A DNA stretch of 64,000 nt, taken from assembly GCF_040567655.1 (NCBI RefSeq), contig NZ_JBEXAC010000002.1, forward strand, positions 992,001 through 1,056,000, read 5' to 3'. A program made the translations under genes and the position numbers. This stretch comes from Chitinophaga sp. H8. Its GTDB lineage: Bacteria > Bacteroidota > Bacteroidia > Chitinophagales > Chitinophagaceae. The notes beneath the pieces were generated by a model. It had not been told where the DNA came from. It worked only from the letters and a program-made list of their open reading frames with translations, and searched no databases. Positions 32,156-40,017 of the stretch are shown here, piece after piece (position 1 is the stretch's first letter; each line of letters opens with the position of its first letter).

Positions 32156-32458
32156 GATTTGATAGGAAGAGCTCTAAATGATCATGCAATATGGGTTAAT
32201 ATAGTATCACAGTCCGGTTTTTACCATACCCTGTTTTATAGCCTTTTATACTCTCTTCATGCTCTATCTATGCTTTAACCATGCTTCAACTATGCTTCAA
32301 CTATACTTCAAGGTAGGCTTGACCTCGCTTTGACTCCTTCTGTTTGCTCCTGAAAAAACTTTACATGCTAATTTTTAGATACTAAAATGACTTTAGACTA
32401 ACAGCGTTATCCGCTGCATTCAGCTAACTGCTAATAGCTAAAAGCTAACAGCTATTTC
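32107..32458. mobile_element. MITE-like element with about 45-bp inverted ends
   Basis: 32131-32155 is the exact reverse complement of 32409-32433 (25 bp). Outside it, another 25 bp on each side match with about five mismatches. The interior (253 bp) has no ORF. It includes the 11-bp tandem repeat and an AT-rich stretch. There is no obvious target-site duplication and no transposase, so the mobile origin is an inference. It ends 2 bp from the Fnr-type gene's stop codon. Confidence 0.5.
32259..32313. repeat. 11-bp tandem repeat, five copies
   Basis: Units ATGCTCTATCT, ATGCTTTAACC, ATGCTTCAACT, ATGCTTCAACT and ATACTTCAAGG follow without gaps. They decay from the centre outward and lie inside the inverted-repeat element. 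Confidence 0.85.
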
Positions 32459-32459
32459 T

Positions 32460-33170
32460 TCAGTCTTGCAGATTAGCGGTTTTAATGATTTCGGGGAGGT
32501 CGAGGAGGCGGATTTTCTTGCCATCCAGTTCGATCATGTTATCCTTTTTAAATTCGGATAGCAGGCGGATAGCGGATTCAGTGGCAGTCCCTACCAGGTT
32601 GGCGATTTCTTCGCGGGAGAGGCGTACGTTGAGTGTAGAGCCATCAGCTTCGAGGCCATAGGTTTCTTTAATGAAAAGCAGTGTTTCTGCCAGGCGTTCC
32701 CGGACCGGTTTTTGGGCCAGGTGGGTAATTTTGAGTTCGGCTTTACGTAATTCACTGGAAAGGATACGCATCATTTCAAAAGACAGGCCGGCATCTTTTT
32801 GTAAGATGCTCATAAACAAGTCTTTCGGAATGAAGCAGATAGAAGAATCTTCCAGTGCCACCGCTGTGGCGGTGTACCTTTCGGCGCTCAGCAGGGCTTT
32901 ATACCCCATGATATCACCGGCTTTTACCAGGCGAACGATTTGTTCACGGCCATCATCCCCGCTGTGGGAGAGCTTTATTTTACCTGAATTAATACAGTAC
33001 ACCCCAAAAGGATGTGCCCCTTCATGGAAGATGACCTGTCCTTTTTTATAAACAGAGCATACTTTGGCCGCGTCAATCTGTTCCAGATTGTCGTTCTCAG
33101 CTTTGCAGAAGATGGAGGAAAACCTGTCTTTACATTGCTGGCATCCGATGTTATGAAGTGGTGTACTCAT
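32460..33170 (-). CDS. Crp/Fnr-family transcriptional regulator, probable oxygen sensor
   Basis: A 236-residue regulator. The N-terminal Cys set is C10, C13, C22 and C38 (CQQC and SIFC visible), a candidate ligand set for an Fnr-type iron-sulfur cluster. A cyclic-nucleotide-binding-like beta-roll (about 35-145), a long dimer helix and a C-terminal helix-turn-helix (LSREEIANLVGTATESAIRLL) follow. The recognition helix keeps the Glu and Arg that read TGA in CRP/FNR, but has Ile where E. coli Fnr has Ser. This fits targets of ATGAT rather than TTGAT type. It probably controls the adjacent cco genes through the sites at 31996-32029 and 28880-28913 (inference). Confidence 0.88.
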   Translation of the reverse strand: MSTPLHNIGCQQCKDRFSSIFCKAENDNLEQIDAAKVCSVYKKGQVIFHEGAHPFGVYCINSGKIKLSHSGDDGREQIVRLVKAGDIMGYKALLSAERYTATAVALEDSSICFIPKDLFMSILQKDAGLSFEMMRILSSELRKAELKITHLAQKPVRERLAETLLFIKETYGLEADGSTLNVRLSREEIANLVGTATESAIRLLSEFKKDNMIELDGKKIRLLDLPEIIKTANLQD

Positions 33171-33180
33171 GATAATGATG

Positions 33181-33212
33181 CAAAAGTACTAATTTAACCG
33201 CCTTAAACCAAA
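33181..33212 (-). promoter_or_regulatory. Full promoter of the Crp/Fnr-type gene
   Basis: On the minus strand: TTTG (33209-33212), 20 bp spacer, TACTTTTG (33181-33188), then 10 bp to the ATG. Both consensus elements of a Bacteroidota housekeeping promoter are present, with a very short leader. Confidence 0.75.
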
Positions 33213-33224
33213 GTAAAAGGGGCG

Positions 33225-33812
33225 GTGGCATTAAAATATTATGTAATTTATAAACCATATGAAGTACTGACAAGGTTTAGCCGTGAAGGGGATAAAGCGG
33301 TGCTGGCCGACTATTTTAAGGTGCCACCAGATGTTTATCCTGTAGGCCGGCTGGACTATGACAGTGAAGGGCTGTTGATCCTGACAAATGACAAATCCTT
33401 TAATCACCGTCTGTTATCCCCGCAATTTGCGCATGAAAGGGAATATTGGGTACAGGTAGATGGCGCGGTAACCGATCAGGCCATCCAGCAGCTGCAGCAA
33501 GGTGTGGAAATAACCGTAGATGGTAAAAAGCACAAAACCCGGCGCTGTGTGGCAGCAATCTTCCCCGAAGACCCCCTTTTGCCACCACGTACCCCTCCTA
33601 TCCGGTTCAGAAAAAGTATTCCTGCCCCGTGGATACGGCTGATACTCCGGGAAGGCAAAAACCGTCAGGTGCGGAAAATGACCGCTGCAGTTGGATTTCC
33701 TACATTAAGACTGGTACGCTACCGCATCGGCAAAATCACGATAGATGGCCTTCAACCCGGCGATATGAGAGAGATGACACAGGCGGAGATATATGGGAAG
33801 GTGTTTGAATGA
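33225..33812 (+). CDS. rluE: Pseudouridine synthase, RluE type
   Basis: A 195-residue enzyme of the RsuA/RluE family without an S4 domain. Catalytic Asp D44 is in GRLDYDSEGLLILTND. LREGKNRQVRKMTAAVGFPTLRL is the conserved C-terminal motif. RluE modifies 23S rRNA (U2457 in E. coli). The start is a GTG at 33225 followed by MALKYYVIYKPY, which aligns with the family N-terminus. It is divergent from the Fnr-type gene with a 54-bp shared promoter gap. Its stop is followed within 1 bp by heptamer repeats. Confidence 0.88.
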   Translation: MALKYYVIYKPYEVLTRFSREGDKAVLADYFKVPPDVYPVGRLDYDSEGLLILTNDKSFNHRLLSPQFAHEREYWVQVDGAVTDQAIQQLQQGVEITVDGKKHKTRRCVAAIFPEDPLLPPRTPPIRFRKSIPAPWIRLILREGKNRQVRKMTAAVGFPTLRLVRYRIGKITIDGLQPGDMREMTQAEIYGKVFE

Positions 33813-33813
33813 G

Positions 33814-33858
33814 GAGCTTTTAGCTGTTGGCTATTAGCTTTTAGCTGAAATGCAGCGG
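33814..33858. repeat. Heptamer repeat downstream of rluE
   Basis: GAGCTTT, TAGCTGT, TGGCTAT, TAGCTTT, TAGCTGA in 7-bp phase, ending in the AATGCAGCGG module. It starts 1 bp after the rluE stop codon. Confidence 0.85.
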
Positions 33859-33970
33859 AGAAGAGCAGTGAGTAATAAGTATACATGTTTAAAGCGCTTA
33901 AGGCTTTGCGTGGTAAATAGTATTGCAGCTCACTGTTCGTAGCGTTTGCCCGTTAGCTCACGGCTTTTTT

Positions 33971-34007
33971 AATAGCTAACAGCTAATGGCTAACTGCTAA
34001 TAGCTTT
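33971..34007. repeat. Inverted heptamer repeat before yicC
   Basis: AATAGCTAACAGCTAATGGC and following, the reverse-complement counterpart of the repeat at 33814. The roughly 190-bp gap thus has heptamer inverted ends, with only a 110-bp AT-rich core lacking an ORF. Confidence 0.8.
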
Positions 34008-34011
34008 CTTC

Positions 34012-34042
34012 TTTGTGCTTTGCGCTAATTTAGGTAGGTTTG
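34012..34042 (+). promoter_or_regulatory. Promoter of yicC-gldH
   Basis: TTTG at 34012-34015, a 19-bp spacer and TAGGTTTG at 34035-34042, followed by a 19-bp gap to the yicC ATG. Confidence 0.65.
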
Positions 34043-34061
34043 TTGCTAACAAAATTCATTT

Positions 34062-34937
34062 ATGCTGAAATCAATGACCGGCTTCGGAAGGGCTGAAAGC
34101 ACAAGAGGGGAAACAAGTATAGTGGCGGAGGTAAAATCGCTGAATGGTAAGCAGTTTGAAGTGAACCTTAAGTTTTCTCCACTGCTGAAACCTTACGAGT
34201 TTGAGATCCGGAGTTTGTTGCAACAGGTATTGCAGCGGGGTACATTGGATGCAACCGTGAATATCCGCCAGAATGGGGCTACCCGTCCGGTGGTGATCAA
34301 TACGGAGCTGGCTAAATATTATCATCAGTCCATCACCCAGCTGGCAACCGAGTTGGGGTTACCACAGGAAGATATGCTGAATGTGCTGATGAAATTGCCT
34401 GAGGTAGTAACCCCTGCGACGGAGCAGATGTCGGCAGAGGAATGGCAGGAAGTGGAAAAGGTGATTAAGTCTGCCGTAATGGCGCTGGATGCTCATCGCC
34501 AGGATGAGGGCCGTGTATTGGAAGCTGATTTACTGCTGCGCATAGACAATATCGAGTCTTATTGTGTAAAGGTGCGTGAACTGGACCCTCTGCGTAAGGA
34601 CAGGATCCGTCAGCGTCTGGAAGCATTGCTGGCAGAGCATATTGGTAAAGAAAACGTAGATGAGAACCGTCTGGAGCAGGAATTGATATTTTATCTGGAG
34701 AAACTGGATATCTCTGAAGAACTGATCCGTTTGGAAAACCACTGCCGTTATTTTAAAGAGATCCTGAAAGAAGCAGATACCGCCAAAGGCAAGAAACTGG
34801 GATTTGTATTGCAGGAAATAGGCAGAGAAATAAATACTACCGGCTCCAAAGCCAATGATGCGGGTATCCAGCAATGGGTAGTACTGATGAAAGATGAACT
34901 GGAGAAAGCCAAGGAACAAGTTTTAAACGTTTTATAG
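34062..34937 (+). CDS. yicC: YicC family endoribonuclease-like protein
   Basis: A 291-residue protein with the diagnostic N-terminus MLKSMTGFGRAES, the EVKSLNGKQFEVNLKF segment and a C-terminal DUF1732-type domain (GKKLGFVLQEIGREINTTGSKAND). E. coli YicC is an endoribonuclease acting on small RNAs. It is followed 15 bp later by gldH, so they may share a transcript. Confidence 0.93.
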   Translation: MLKSMTGFGRAESTRGETSIVAEVKSLNGKQFEVNLKFSPLLKPYEFEIRSLLQQVLQRGTLDATVNIRQNGATRPVVINTELAKYYHQSITQLATELGLPQEDMLNVLMKLPEVVTPATEQMSAEEWQEVEKVIKSAVMALDAHRQDEGRVLEADLLLRIDNIESYCVKVRELDPLRKDRIRQRLEALLAEHIGKENVDENRLEQELIFYLEKLDISEELIRLENHCRYFKEILKEADTAKGKKLGFVLQEIGREINTTGSKANDAGIQQWVVLMKDELEKAKEQVLNVL

Positions 34938-34952
34938 CAAGGATATTACCGC

Positions 34953-35441
34953 ATGAACAAAATATACCTGACCATAGCAGCACTTTTTGTGATAGCTGCT
35001 ATGGCATGCCAGCCCCCTAAAATGGATGCCTACGAGAAGAACCTGGAGATACCGGGGCATGAATGGGCATACAGTCATACCCCCTCTTTTGAAGTAACCC
35101 TGAAACCGGAAGATACCGCTTATCTCTACAACATATATGTAAACGTAAGGCATACCGACGCCTATGCTTTCAGCAATATATGGGTATTGGTAAGTACACA
35201 GTTTCCGGGTGACAGCGCCATACAACAGCGGGTAGAGCTGCCTTTGGCAGATGTATCCGGCAAATGGCTGGGTAGCGGCATAGACGATATTTATGAGCAC
35301 CGGATACCGATACAGCAAAAAGCTATTTTAAACAAAGCCGGTACCTACCGGTTTTCTTTTCAACAAAACATGCGGCAAAATCCACTTCCTGATGTATTGA
35401 ATGTTGGTTTGCGGATTGAGAAAGCCGGACAGCGGCCATAA
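34953..35441 (+). CDS. gldH: Gliding motility lipoprotein GldH
   Basis: A 162-residue lipoprotein (signal MNKIYLTIAALFVIAAMAC, Cys at residue 19). The domain has KTYEKN-like DAYEKNLEIPGHEW, TAYLYNIYVNVRHTDAYAFSNIW and GKWLGSGIDDIYEH, which match GldH, a component needed for gliding in Flavobacterium johnsoniae and linked to the type IX secretion machinery. Its stop overlaps the next kinase's start (TAATG), so the kinase is translationally coupled to it. Confidence 0.92.
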   Translation: MNKIYLTIAALFVIAAMACQPPKMDAYEKNLEIPGHEWAYSHTPSFEVTLKPEDTAYLYNIYVNVRHTDAYAFSNIWVLVSTQFPGDSAIQQRVELPLADVSGKWLGSGIDDIYEHRIPIQQKAILNKAGTYRFSFQQNMRQNPLPDVLNVGLRIEKAGQRP

Positions 35442-36457
35442 TGAGAAAGCTATTTCATAAGATGCAGGAAGGGAAGAGCGTTTCTTTCATTTACTTTTTA
35501 GTATTAGCTTATACTATTCTGGCATTGGTATGGTGGGGTATTTTGTTGTTCCGGCAAAGTGAGCATATTGCCAACTTTGAAAAGCAGAACCTTTCCCTCC
35601 GGGTAGACAGCCTGGCACAACCTATTGAGCATCAACTGGAAATGCAACGTATTGAAAAAGAAGCGCAGTTCCGCTCTTTTATGTATTTTGGAGAAGGGAG
35701 TATATTTCTGCTGGTTATTTTGCTGGGGGCCCTGTTTGTGTACCGTGCAGTATGGAAGCATATGAAGTTGACCCGGCAGCAGCAGAACTTTATGATGGCC
35801 GTAACGCATGAGCTGAAATCGCCGATTGCAGCGGCAAAGCTGAACCTGGAAACCATCCGCAAGCACCGGCTGGATGAAACCAAACAATTGCGGCTCATTG
35901 ACAATACCATTCGTGAAACCAACCGGCTGGACCAGATGTGTAATAACATCCTACTGGCAGCGCAACTGGAAACACACCGTTACCGCTTGTTTAAAGAACA
36001 GGTGGATTTGTCGGCCTTACTGGAAGTATGGGTAAAGGAATTGCAGGACCGTATCACCACTCATACGGTGAAAGCGATTATCCTGCCCCATGTATGGTTT
36101 ACCTGTGATAAGTTCATGCTGCAAATGGTGCTGAGTAATCTGGTAGAGAATGCGGTTAAATATGCACCCAAGGAAACCGTTATTACAGTAAAACTGTATG
36201 AGAAAGACCATCAGTTGAAATTACAGGTAGCAGATGAAGGCCCGGGGGTACCACAGGAAGAGCGGGCCAAGATATTCCTGAAGTTTTACCGTATCGGCAA
36301 TGAAAACACCCGGAAAGCCAAAGGATCAGGATTAGGCCTGTTTCTGACGCAAAAGATTGTAGAGCAGCACGGCGGCGCGATTGTTGTTAAGGAAAATATA
36401 CCCGCAGGTGCCTGCTTTGAAATAACCTGGCCTGAATATTCAATACAAACTGCGTAA
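35441..36457 (+). CDS. Sensor histidine kinase
   Basis: A 338-residue kinase. TM1 spans about residues 17-37, with a short periplasmic loop of about 50 residues that is largely helical. TM2 spans about 85-103. The HisKA box is AVTHELKSPIAAAKLNLE, then an ATPase domain with N box LSNLVENAVKYAP, DEGPGVP and GSGLGLFLTQKIV. The tiny extracytoplasmic part suggests sensing in the membrane or through a partner. It overlaps gldH by one base and is followed by a regulator 87 bp downstream. An imperfect hairpin (about 36476-36510) lies in that gap. Confidence 0.93.
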   Translation: MRKLFHKMQEGKSVSFIYFLVLAYTILALVWWGILLFRQSEHIANFEKQNLSLRVDSLAQPIEHQLEMQRIEKEAQFRSFMYFGEGSIFLLVILLGALFVYRAVWKHMKLTRQQQNFMMAVTHELKSPIAAAKLNLETIRKHRLDETKQLRLIDNTIRETNRLDQMCNNILLAAQLETHRYRLFKEQVDLSALLEVWVKELQDRITTHTVKAIILPHVWFTCDKFMLQMVLSNLVENAVKYAPKETVITVKLYEKDHQLKLQVADEGPGVPQEERAKIFLKFYRIGNENTRKAKGSGLGLFLTQKIVEQHGGAIVVKENIPAGACFEITWPEYSIQTA

Positions 36458-36544
36458 ATTAGCTTACAATTCTTCATTCCGCGGACGATAGACCGATAGT
36501 CCGGGAATGGGTGTAAAGTAAGCATCACTAGCAAATAACATAAC

Positions 36545-37255
36545 ATGAAGGAAGCGACCAAGGCATCAATATTGCTGGCGGAGGATGAGGAGAACCTTCA
36601 GGAGGCGCTGAAGCTGAACCTGGAGCTGGAAGGCTATGAGGTAACCGCAGTAGACAATGGCACCGCTGCTTTAAAAGCGGTGAAAAATGAATATTTTGAT
36701 CTTATCATACTCGATATTATGTTGCCCGAAATGGATGGTATCGCCGTGTGCGAAAACATCCGGATCCAGAATAACGAGGTGCCTATCCTGTTTTTAAGTG
36801 CCAAGAATAGCAGTGCCGACCGGGTACTGGGGCTTAAAAAGGGGGGTGATGATTATATGACCAAACCGTTTAACCTGGAAGAACTGTTACTCCGGGTGGA
36901 AAAGCTGATCGTAAAGAATAAGAAGATCCAGGATAAAGACAGCGTACCTAATGTGTACCGCTTTGGCGAAAATATGATTGATTTTGCCGCGCAGGAATGT
37001 GTGGGTAAAGACGGGAAACATTATGAGCTGAGCAAGAAAGAAGCCATGCTGCTTAAGCTGCTGATAGAAAACAAGGGAGAGGTGGTAACCCGTGAAAAGA
37101 TCCTGCAGGTAGTATGGGGGTATAATGTGTACCCTACTACCCGTACTATTGATAATTTCATACTCAACTTCCGTAAGTACTTTGAGGAAGACAGCCGCAA
37201 CTCCCGTTATTTTCACTCTGTAAGAGGGGTAGGCTATAAGTTTACAGAAGTATAG
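36545..37255 (+). CDS. OmpR-family response regulator
   Basis: A 236-residue regulator. Receiver domain with D57 in DLIILDIMLPEMDG, FLSAKN and TKPFN. The winged-helix DNA-binding domain ends in HSVRGVGYKFTEV. It is cognate to the kinase just upstream and is transcribed as part of the gldH unit. The target genes are unknown. Confidence 0.94.
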   Translation: MKEATKASILLAEDEENLQEALKLNLELEGYEVTAVDNGTAALKAVKNEYFDLIILDIMLPEMDGIAVCENIRIQNNEVPILFLSAKNSSADRVLGLKKGGDDYMTKPFNLEELLLRVEKLIVKNKKIQDKDSVPNVYRFGENMIDFAAQECVGKDGKHYELSKKEAMLLKLLIENKGEVVTREKILQVVWGYNVYPTTRTIDNFILNFRKYFEEDSRNSRYFHSVRGVGYKFTEV

Positions 37256-37273
37256 CAATAGCGCAAAATATAC

Positions 37274-37313
37274 AGCAGGGCTGACCATTACTTTGGTCAG
37301 CCCTGCTGCTTTT
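37274..37313 (+). terminator. Terminator of the yicC-gldH-kinase-regulator unit
   Basis: A perfect 14-bp stem AGCAGGGCTGACCA (37274-37287 / 37294-37307) with a 6-nt loop followed by a short T-run. Confidence 0.85.
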
Positions 37314-37493
37314 GTACAGGCTATACCGGGCTTTCCGTTTTACGGTGTAGCGGAGCAGATATGACGTGTCTTTGTTACCACTTTTGCGGATGAACTACCG
37401 ATTACCCCCCATTTCAATCCGATTGCTCATCAAATACTACCTTGTAATAATTGGTACTTTCTTTTAATGTTCCTTTGACCGATATTTATAAGG

Positions 37494-38348
37494 GTGTCTA
37501 ACAAACAACGGAGACGTTCCTATTTGCAAACCTTATCAGTGTTACAACTATATAACAATACCCTTTCAGCAACGCATTGGCCATATTGGCTGTTTTTTTT
37601 GTTAAGCATTCTTATTATTTGTATCCTGTTTGTTATGCGGGAACGGAAGATCAAGGCAGCAACGGCGAAAGAAATGACCATGCACCACACGTTGGTAAAC
37701 CTGGAGCTACATGCTTTCCAGGCGCAGATGGACCCTCATTTTATTTTCAATAGCCTGAACGCCATTCACCATTACATCCTTACTACCAGCACTGATATGG
37801 CTTCTTTGTACCTCACAAGGTTTTCAAAGCTGATGCGATTAATGATTGGTAATTTCAACAAGGAGTGGGTGAATCTGCAGGACGACCTGGAAGCATTGGA
37901 GTTGTATATCCAGCTGGAGCAGCTGCGTTTTGACCAGCAATTTGCTTATCATGTAAGGCTGATGCCGGAGATCATGCATCAATTTACGCTGGTACCACCC
38001 CTGATTATCCAGCCCTTTGTACAATATGCCATCTGGCACCGTATTTTACAGCGGCCTCAAAAAAACGGGGGCCGTCTTTATATCATCATAGGCAAGCAGG
38101 AGGACCGGTTGTACATACAGGTGGAAGACAATGGCGTGGATGCTGTGGAAGCGGCAGAAAGCGGGGAGCAATCCCAGACCGCCGGTGTAGATATTGCTGC
38201 AGAAAGGCTGTATATGATGAGTGAAAAGTACCATATGGAAGCTTCGATTGATACCCAGCAGGTATTTGATGACCAACAGCAATGCTGCGGTAACAGGATC
38301 ACCATCAGCATGCAGCACTTTGCCACCCGGCAATCCCTGGCAGTCTAG
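37494..38348 (+). CDS. Degenerate LytS-type histidine kinase
   Basis: A 284-residue protein with one TM helix (about 31-48) and a His_kinase domain keeping the acceptor region (H82 in MDPHFIFNSLN). The ATPase domain has lost key residues. The N box reads QPFVQYAIWH (Q177/Y178 where E and N are expected), the G1 box reads DNGVD instead of DNGxG, and the G2 region reads GVDIAAERL. ATP binding is therefore doubtful and it may act as a scaffold or as a target of another kinase such as the intact one at 12936. The start is a GTG at 37494. It precedes a LytTR regulator by 99 bp. Confidence 0.8.
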   Translation: MSNKQRRRSYLQTLSVLQLYNNTLSATHWPYWLFFLLSILIICILFVMRERKIKAATAKEMTMHHTLVNLELHAFQAQMDPHFIFNSLNAIHHYILTTSTDMASLYLTRFSKLMRLMIGNFNKEWVNLQDDLEALELYIQLEQLRFDQQFAYHVRLMPEIMHQFTLVPPLIIQPFVQYAIWHRILQRPQKNGGRLYIIIGKQEDRLYIQVEDNGVDAVEAAESGEQSQTAGVDIAAERLYMMSEKYHMEASIDTQQVFDDQQQCCGNRITISMQHFATRQSLAV

Positions 38349-38447
38349 GTATTTAACGGATAATTGCGTAATTTATAGGCCAATACTTGTTAGCACGTAC
38401 TATCTTAAAAAGCATTTGCCTTTATTGGAAAAACTGATCACACAATT

Positions 38448-39194
38448 ATGCAGGCCATTATAGTGGATGATGAAAAGCATTGCCGCGATCTATTGCAGCT
38501 ATTACTGGAAAAACACTGTCCGGAAGTAACCTTGCTGGCCGTATGCAGCAATGGGGAGGCTGCCCTGGAAGCTATTGAAAAGCACCAGCCGCAGCTTTTA
38601 TTCCTGGATGTGGAAATGCCCGGTATGGACGGGTTCCAAATGCTGGAAGCCTGCGTTAAACCCGCTTTTGAAGTTATTTTTACCACCGCCTATAATCAAT
38701 ATGCCATCCCTGCCATCCGCCACAGTGCTTTAGACTATCTGCTGAAGCCAATTGATGTGCAGGAACTGATCGCTGCCGTAAAAAAGGCGGCATCGCAGAT
38801 CAATGGTCATTCCCAGGAGAAAATAGATACCCTTTTAGCCTTCCTGCATACCCACCTGCAGCAAGGCGAGCGCCTGGCCATGCCTACCACCGACGGATTA
38901 CGTATGATGCCTATCAAGGATATCCTGTACTGTGAATCAGAAGCCGCTTATACCCGTTTTTACCTACAGGGGGAAGAAAAGCCCATACAGATATACCGTT
39001 CTATGAAAGAGGTGGAGGAAATGTTGAGCGACAAAGGTTTTTTCCGGGTGCATAACAGCTACCTAGTAAACCTGTTTTACATGGATAAATACATCAAAGG
39101 AGATGGGGGTGAAATCATTATGAGCGACGGACACAGCGTACCGGTATCGCGCCAACGTAAGCAGGACTTTTTGATGAGGATAGAGAGGATGTAG
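38448..39194 (+). CDS. LytTR-family response regulator
   Basis: A 248-residue regulator. Receiver domain with D54 in LLFLDVEMPGMDG and the conserved LLKPID. The LytTR DNA-binding domain (about 145-248) has KDILYCESEAAYTRFYLQ, FFRVHNSYLVNL and VPVSRQRKQDFLM. It pairs with the degenerate LytS-like protein upstream. Direct repeats spaced 21 bp are the usual target, but none was searched for genome-wide. Its stop is followed by a heptamer repeat that fills the 42-bp gap to the convergent batE gene. Confidence 0.93.
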   Translation: MQAIIVDDEKHCRDLLQLLLEKHCPEVTLLAVCSNGEAALEAIEKHQPQLLFLDVEMPGMDGFQMLEACVKPAFEVIFTTAYNQYAIPAIRHSALDYLLKPIDVQELIAAVKKAASQINGHSQEKIDTLLAFLHTHLQQGERLAMPTTDGLRMMPIKDILYCESEAAYTRFYLQGEEKPIQIYRSMKEVEEMLSDKGFFRVHNSYLVNLFYMDKYIKGDGGEIIMSDGHSVPVSRQRKQDFLMRIERM

Positions 39195-39198
39195 AGAT

Positions 39199-39235
39199 TA
39201 GAGCTAAAGGCTAATAGCTAACAGCTAACAGCTCT
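39199..39235. repeat. Heptamer repeat between convergent lytTR and batE genes
   Basis: GAGCTAAAGGCTAATAGCTA and further TAACAGC units occupy nearly the whole gap between two stop codons, 2 bp from the batE stop. Confidence 0.8.
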
Positions 39236-39236
39236 T

Positions 39237-40007
39237 TTAAAGTGCTTTAATATTATTACACGGTACCCATCCGGTTTTACCATCTGCCAGCTGGATCTTA
39301 CAATATTCTTTGGTGGTATTGGCTATCTGCACTTTCATACCTTCCTGCACTTCAAAAGCATCTTTACTGTTATCGTCCGGCGCAGCCTTGGCTTTAATGC
39401 CACTGTTCATAATAATACCGGTGTGGTGATTATTATCGATAATGTAGGTGCTGATGGCCATGGTGAGATAAAATGCAAAAAATACTCCGGCAGCAGTTGT
39501 GGCCCAGCGAAACCATTTGTTTTTACCCTGGGGCCATACCCGGAATGCAATAATGCCTGCCATCAGTAGCCAGAAGAACACGATAGTACCAATGGCCCAT
39601 CCGTTGGTAGAATGGAAATGTTCCAGTTGTATCCACCACCGTTGGAAAAACACCATAGGAAGTTCCTGCAGGTATCCTACTACTTTTTGATTGGCCAAAG
39701 CCAGGTTGTGTTCAATAGAAGCGTTGCCGGGGGCAAATTGCAAGGCCTTTTCATAGCTGAATACGGCCATGCCTGTACGGTTGGTTTTGTAATAGGCATT
39801 GCCCGCATTAAAATAGAGAGAGGGCTGTTTATATCCTGCATCAATCAGGCGTTGGTACGCCGCCGCCGCATCGCTGAATTTATTTTGTGCGTAGAGGTTA
39901 TTGGCTTGCTCAAATTGTTGCTGCGGCCCTGGCTGTTGTGCCTGCAGGCCTGTATGGATAGCCAGGAAAATAAGCAGTATGCCCGTAAATGACCTTAATA
40001 ACCGCAT
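39237..40007 (-). CDS. batE: BatE-like TPR and SH3 domain protein
   Basis: A 256-residue membrane protein. It has a signal or TM at the N-terminus, tetratricopeptide repeats (about 30-110: FEQANNLYAQNKFSDAAAAYQRL), two TM helices (about 135-160 and 172-192) and a C-terminal bacterial SH3 domain ending in GKTGWVPCNNIKAL. This layout matches BatE of the Bacteroidota aerotolerance (Bat) operon. It follows batD by 10 bp. BatA, BatB and BatC genes are not adjacent. Confidence 0.8.
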   Translation of the reverse strand: MRLLRSFTGILLIFLAIHTGLQAQQPGPQQQFEQANNLYAQNKFSDAAAAYQRLIDAGYKQPSLYFNAGNAYYKTNRTGMAVFSYEKALQFAPGNASIEHNLALANQKVVGYLQELPMVFFQRWWIQLEHFHSTNGWAIGTIVFFWLLMAGIIAFRVWPQGKNKWFRWATTAAGVFFAFYLTMAISTYIIDNNHHTGIIMNSGIKAKAAPDDNSKDAFEVQEGMKVQIANTTKEYCKIQLADGKTGWVPCNNIKAL

Positions 40008-40017
40008 ATATCTTCAT

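Noticed and set aside
36476..36510. Hairpin between the gldH-linked kinase and its regulator as a terminator
   Set aside because: The arms are imperfect and there is no T-run; the two genes are probably still cotranscribed.
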